NCBI GenBank assembly: GCA_028873125.1
Contig: JAGWMQ010000006.1
Span: 1 to 58,705, forward strand
Source of the DNA: Verrucomicrobiota bacterium
GTDB lineage: Bacteria; Verrucomicrobiota; Verrucomicrobiia; Limisphaerales; UBA11358
Length of the DNA stretch: 58,705 nucleotides
Reading direction: 5' to 3'
Shown here: piece after piece, positions 55,662 to 58,705 of the stretch
How the letters are laid out: the number at the start of each line of letters is the position of its first letter
Numbering within the stretch: position 1 is the first letter of the stretch
Position numbers and translations under genes: made by a program
Notes under the pieces: model-generated
What the model was told of the DNA's origin: nothing
The model's input: only the letters and a program-made list of their open reading frames with translations
Database searches by the model: none

Positions 55662-56164
55662 AGCTCCAGGCTCCAGGTTCCCAGTTCCACGTTTTCCGCC
55701 GCCCGGGGAAAACGCGCCGCCGCGCGGCCATCAACCCGCAACCGGCGACCTCCGGCTTTCGCCGCGCCTTCACGCTGCTGGAGGTCATGTTCGCCATCGT
55801 CGCCTTTTGCACGGCGACGTTTGCGATCCTGGCGCTGGTCTCCAGCGCGCTGCGCAACGCCCGCGCATTGGAGCAACCCATGGTGGACGCCGGCGCGGTG
55901 GCCGGCGAATTGTCCCTGACCAACCAGCTCGTCGAAGGCACGGAAGACGGCAACCTCGGCGACCTGCTCGGCGATGATTACCAGAACTACCGATACACTT
56001 ATGACGTTGAGGAAGTGGAAACCAACAAGCTATTCCGAGTGGACCTGAGTGTCCGGCGCACCGACCGGCCGGGCGATCCGGTGGTGTCCAAAATGAGCAC
56101 CCTGTTTTTCCGACCGCATTCCCCGGCGGGTTCTCTCGACCCTGGAGGAGGCCCGATCCCATGA
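55658..56164 (+). CDS. gspI: GspI-like pseudopilin
   Basis: The protein of 168 aa has the hydrophobic N-terminus RAFTLLEVMFAIVAFCTATF with Ala at -1 and Glu at +5. GspI proteins characteristically continue ALEQP, and here NARALEQPMVDAGAVAGEL fits. The leader before the cleavage site is unusually long (about 36 residues) because repeat R4 is encoded in it. It overlaps the gspH-like stop by 4 bases (ATGA) and the next start in the same way. Confidence 0.8.
   Translation: MKLQAPGSQFHVFRRPGKTRRRAAINPQPATSGFRRAFTLLEVMFAIVAFCTATFAILALVSSALRNARALEQPMVDAGAVAGELSLTNQLVEGTEDGNLGDLLGDDYQNYRYTYDVEEVETNKLFRVDLSVRRTDRPGDPVVSKMSTLFFRPHSPAGSLDPGGGPIP
55661..55714 (+). repeat. Heptamer repeat R4 in the GspI-like leader
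   Basis: Degenerate 7-mers of the kind agctcca, ggctcca, ggttccc and agttcca begin right after the ATG. A hairpin CGTTTTCC / GGAAAACG follows at 55690-55714. The complementary heptamer arm is missing, so this is a half or decayed copy of the R1/R3 family. Confidence 0.6.
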
Positions 56165-56967
56165 ACTTGAAAGCGTTGCTGATGGCCGATGGCCGATCTC
56201 CAATGGCAGGGCAGTGCGGTATTTCACGCCATTCAACCCGCCATCCGCCATCCGCCATCCGCCATTCCACGGCTTTCACGCTGCTGGAAATCATGCTGGC
56301 GGTGGCCATTTTCAGCATGGTGCTGGCGGCCATTTACTCGACCTGGTCGCTGATCCTGCGCGCCTCGAAGACCGGGCAGGAAGCCGCCGCCCAGGTGCAG
56401 CGCCGGCGGATTGCCGTGCGGACCATCGAGGACGCGCTGACGTGCATCCAGTCCTTCCAGGCCTCCAGCGAGTATTACACCTTTGTGGTGCAGAACGGCA
56501 GCGACGCTTCGCTGAGCTTCACGGCGCGCCTGCCCGACCACTTCCCGCGCAACGGCGAGTTCGGCGCCTTCAACCTGCGGCGCCTGAACTTCACGGTGGA
56601 AACCGGGCCGGATTCGGAAAAGGATTTGATGCTGCGGCAAAATCCGATCCTCATGGACCTTTCCAAGGATGAACAGGAAACCCCGTTGATCCTGGCGCGG
56701 AACGTCAAGAAGTTTGTCGTTCAATGCTGGGACACCAACCAGATGCAGTGGGACGACGAGTGGGACCAAACCAACGTCATCCCCCCGCTTATCCGCGTGA
56801 CGTTGACCATGGGCGGGAAACCCGACAACTTCGGCGGCGAAGGGCCGGAATTGTCCGTCACCCGGCTCATCGCCATCCCGTCGCAAACCGTCCCGACCAT
56901 CGTCCAGGCGCCGGGCGTCCCCCTCCGGCCGCCAGGGCAGTTCAATCCGTTTCAGCGAGGGCCATGA
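56161..56967 (+). CDS. gspJ: GspJ-like pseudopilin
   Basis: The minor pseudopilin has 268 aa and the N-terminus TAFTLLEIMLAVAIFSMVLA, with Ala at -1 and Glu at +5. GspJ proteins continue IYSTWSLILRAS-like, then RRRIAVRTIEDALTCI, as here. The leader before the cleavage site has about 38 residues, of which most come from heptamer repeat R5. Its start overlaps the gspI-like stop (ATGA). The gspK-like gene begins 13 bases after its stop. Confidence 0.83.
   Translation: MNLKALLMADGRSPMAGQCGISRHSTRHPPSAIRHSTAFTLLEIMLAVAIFSMVLAAIYSTWSLILRASKTGQEAAAQVQRRRIAVRTIEDALTCIQSFQASSEYYTFVVQNGSDASLSFTARLPDHFPRNGEFGAFNLRRLNFTVETGPDSEKDLMLRQNPILMDLSKDEQETPLILARNVKKFVVQCWDTNQMQWDDEWDQTNVIPPLIRVTLTMGGKPDNFGGEGPELSVTRLIAIPSQTVPTIVQAPGVPLRPPGQFNPFQRGP
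56181..56267 (+). repeat. Heptamer-iterated inverted repeat R5 (GATGGCS type) in the GspJ-like leader
   Basis: The left arm has gatggcc twice, then gatctcc and aatggca. The right arm has ccatccg three times, which complements the left arm. Both lie between the ATG of the gene and the start of the prepilin hydrophobic segment. A third word family of the same 7-base type as R1 and R2. Confidence 0.8.
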
Positions 56968-56980
56968 TGAAAACCAAATC

Positions 56981-58072
56981 ATGAGACCCGCGTTTTCCCA
57001 GACCCTTTCCCGCCCCGCCTCCGGCGGATTTGCGTTGATCATCGCCATGATTGCCATCACGGTGCTGGGCGTTTTGGCGGCGGGCTTTGCCTTTTCCATG
57101 AAGGTCGAGACCCGGCTGGCCATAAAAGCCAAGTCCGACCCGCAGTTGCTCTGGCTGGGGCGCGCGGGCGTGGAACTGGCGCGCTGGGCCCTCGTCCAGC
57201 AAACCACCATTCCCGGCGAACCTTACGATTCGCTCAACCAGCTCTGGGCCGGCGGTCCCGGCGGGCTGGGGGAGACCAACAGCCCGCTTCAGGGCGTGCC
57301 GCTCAACCACTTTCCCGTCGGCGACGGCTGGCTCTCGATCAGGATCATTGACCTGGAACGTTTCGCCAACATCAACACCGCCCCGCCGCAAATGCTGCAA
57401 CAGGCGCTCAACCTGATGGGCGTCAACGCCGAGGACATTTCCGTGGTGTCCGACTCCATTCAGGATTGGATTCAACCCGGCGACAATCCGCGCGCGGCCG
57501 GCGCCAAGAGCGATTATTACCAGGGCCTGGACCCGCCTTATTATTGCAAGGACGCGCCCATGGACGACCTGTCCGAACTGCTGCTCGTCCGGGGCGTGAC
57601 GCCGGCGATGTATTACGGCACCGGCGAAACGCATCCGGACGGCGTGGCGCTGCCCAAGCTCGGCCTGGGGAATGCGCCGTTTCAGGCCCCCGATTACCCC
57701 TTCGGACTGAAGGACCTGTTCACGACCCTTTCCACCGGCCGCATCAACATCAACACCGCCGGCACCAACGTGCTCCAATTGCTGCCGGGCGTGGACGGTC
57801 AGATCGCCGAGGCCATCGTCCGGCAGCGCGCCGGACCTGACGGCATGGACGGCACGGATGACGACACGCCGTTTCAAAGTCCGGGCCAGCTCGCCACCGC
57901 GGGCATCCCGCCACCCATCGTCGGGGAGATGAGCCGCTTTTGTACCACGCGCAGTGCCACCTTCAAGGTTTTCATCACCGCGCACTGCAACGGATTCAGC
58001 CGCGACTTCACCGCCATTCTCTTCCGTCCCGGCGGCCCGGACGTGCGCGTCCTGAGTTTTTACTGGAAATGA
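56981..58072 (+). CDS. gspK: GspK-like minor pseudopilin
   Basis: The protein of 363 aa has an N-terminus typical of GspK (GGFALIIAMIAITVLGVLAA), with Gly at -1 and no Glu at +5, which is normal for GspK. The following parts carry the known SAM-like/ferredoxin-like domains: RFANINTAPPQMLQQALNLM, then QDWIQPGDNPRAAG, and ININTAGTNVLQLLPGVDGQ. GspK caps the pseudopilus with GspI and GspJ. No GspL or GspM follows; the next gene on this side is convergent. Confidence 0.9.
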   Translation: MRPAFSQTLSRPASGGFALIIAMIAITVLGVLAAGFAFSMKVETRLAIKAKSDPQLLWLGRAGVELARWALVQQTTIPGEPYDSLNQLWAGGPGGLGETNSPLQGVPLNHFPVGDGWLSIRIIDLERFANINTAPPQMLQQALNLMGVNAEDISVVSDSIQDWIQPGDNPRAAGAKSDYYQGLDPPYYCKDAPMDDLSELLLVRGVTPAMYYGTGETHPDGVALPKLGLGNAPFQAPDYPFGLKDLFTTLSTGRININTAGTNVLQLLPGVDGQIAEAIVRQRAGPDGMDGTDDDTPFQSPGQLATAGIPPPIVGEMSRFCTTRSATFKVFITAHCNGFSRDFTAILFRPGGPDVRVLSFYWK

Positions 58073-58157
58073 TGCGTGCCAGGCGGTCTGAAGGCACGGA
58101 AGTATTCGCGGTCGGCGCCCTCCTCGAGGATCAGCTCCGGCCAATCCACGCGATTCA

Positions 58158-58705
58158 TCAGACGGCAAACTGCGCCGGGACATTCCGTGCGCGATATACA
58201 CAAGGTATGATCCTGCTTTGCTCTCTTGCCGCCGTGGCCGCTGTGGGGATGGCGCGCGCCTGGAAGACTGCCGTGCCCCCGGGCGTGTTGGGCATGTTGT
58301 CCGCCTCCCAATTACCGCTCCCATCCACCGTGGCTTTGACGCCGTTGACCCAAACGGTGTAATCGCTCGAATTGATCGTGCCGTAAATCGTCATGGCGGG
58401 GTTGAAAAACTGACTTGAACCGGGCGGATACATCGCCAATTGAACCGTGCTCTGGGACACGGTGATGTTGGTCATGGCCACGTTGCCAGCGGCGTCGGTC
58501 ACCGTCAATGTCAACGTGCTGGCGCCGCTGCTCAAGGGCAGGTTCTCGGCCCAGAAATGTCCGTCGCGTTCCACCACAGCGTCCAATATATTCGTATTTC
58601 CGCCGCCGTCCACCATTTGCGCGGTGATGCTGGCGGTGAAATCGCTCACCCAGCCCCGCCAGGTGAAACTGTCGCCGCTGATCTGCGCTTCGTTTTGCGG
58701 CCAGT
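58158..58705 (-). CDS. C-terminal part of a secreted Ig-like-domain protein (5' end outside the window)
   Basis: The frame is open to the window edge (WPQNEAQISGDSFTWRGWVS before the listed part). It encodes Ig-like/glucodextranase-B-like strand repeats, for example FWAENLPLSSGASTLTLTVTD followed by AAGNVAMTNITV, then YTVWVNGVKATVDGSGNWEAD. These resemble adhesive beta repeats of Verrucomicrobiota surface proteins. It ends abruptly with a non-domain-like tail (IIPCVYRARNVPAQFAV) and lacks the FFRL-type C-terminal module of its neighbours. The gene may be truncated at its 3' end. Confidence 0.7.
   Translation of the reverse strand, partial: WPQNEAQISGDSFTWRGWVSDFTASITAQMVDGGGNTNILDAVVERDGHFWAENLPLSSGASTLTLTVTDAAGNVAMTNITVSQSTVQLAMYPPGSSQFFNPAMTIYGTINSSDYTVWVNGVKATVDGSGNWEADNMPNTPGGTAVFQARAIPTAATAAREQSRIIPCVYRARNVPAQFAV

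Noticed and set aside
56942-58324. 460-aa minus-strand open frame over gspK
   Set aside because: It is composed of shadow sequence of gspK, while the real minus-strand gene at 58158 is in another frame.

Overview
The window looks like a chromosomal segment of a high-GC, Gram-negative member of the Verrucomicrobiota, probably near Limisphaerales/Pedosphaera (inference, no search run). Supporting traits are LpxA with an HpnN-like RND exporter and a type II secretion cluster, LamG and glycoside hydrolase family 2 secreted proteins, a prepilin-type protein of the [14 protein letters not shown] class, a two-component sensor with a periplasmic propeller, and many short degenerate heptamer hairpins. 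No tRNA, rRNA, CRISPR array or intact transposon was seen.

Layout. 1-1.1 kb: a small unknown ORF and a decayed insertion sequence. 1.2-6.1 kb: efp (with Asn at the tip position normally Lys or Arg), ftsK, a LysM coiled-coil protein and uppP. 6.2-12.3 kb: a same-strand cluster ending in an ECF42-type sigma factor and holding YCII/DGPF, carboxymuconolactone decarboxylase, SRPBCC and two VOC proteins, a truncated Rossmann protein, and a BNR-propeller/MoaD-like pair. Two matching candidate ECF promoters precede it. 12.3-19 kb: a DUF72 protein, an AraC regulator, the scpA-unknown-scpB operon, zwf and an Smr protein. 19-34 kb (all minus strand): a giant LamG protein, a prepilin-like protein, a lipoprotein, then a tight operon GH2 - sensor kinase - response regulator - GH2. 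34-43 kb: a sterol-desaturase-family protein, a second copy of the decayed IS, a WPLF-repeat secreted protein, the RND exporter, yebC, three small membrane/metal-type genes and lpxA. 43-53 kb: an array of secreted fibre-like proteins (two S74-chaperone fibres, small partners, a propeller protein and a dying third partner). 53-58 kb: gspF and gspH/I/J/K-like genes. The window ends inside a minus-strand secreted protein.

How it fits together. The cell exports large surface and degradative proteins. Five intact proteins and one remnant share a C-terminal module of about 70 residues ending in F-F/Y-[RE]-L, and a type II secretion operon lies next to the densest group of them. This suggests, but does not prove, a common sorting or surface-attachment signal. 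The kinase/regulator pair translationally coupled to a GH2 gene looks like a local glycan-sensing and degradation unit.

Most unusual are the heptamer-iterated inverted repeats. Copies sit between genes at 10.05 and 40.75 kb. Others are inserted in frame into the leaders of at least one secreted-protein gene (50.17 kb, shown by comparison with its paralogue) and probably of two pseudopilin genes (55.66 and 56.18 kb).
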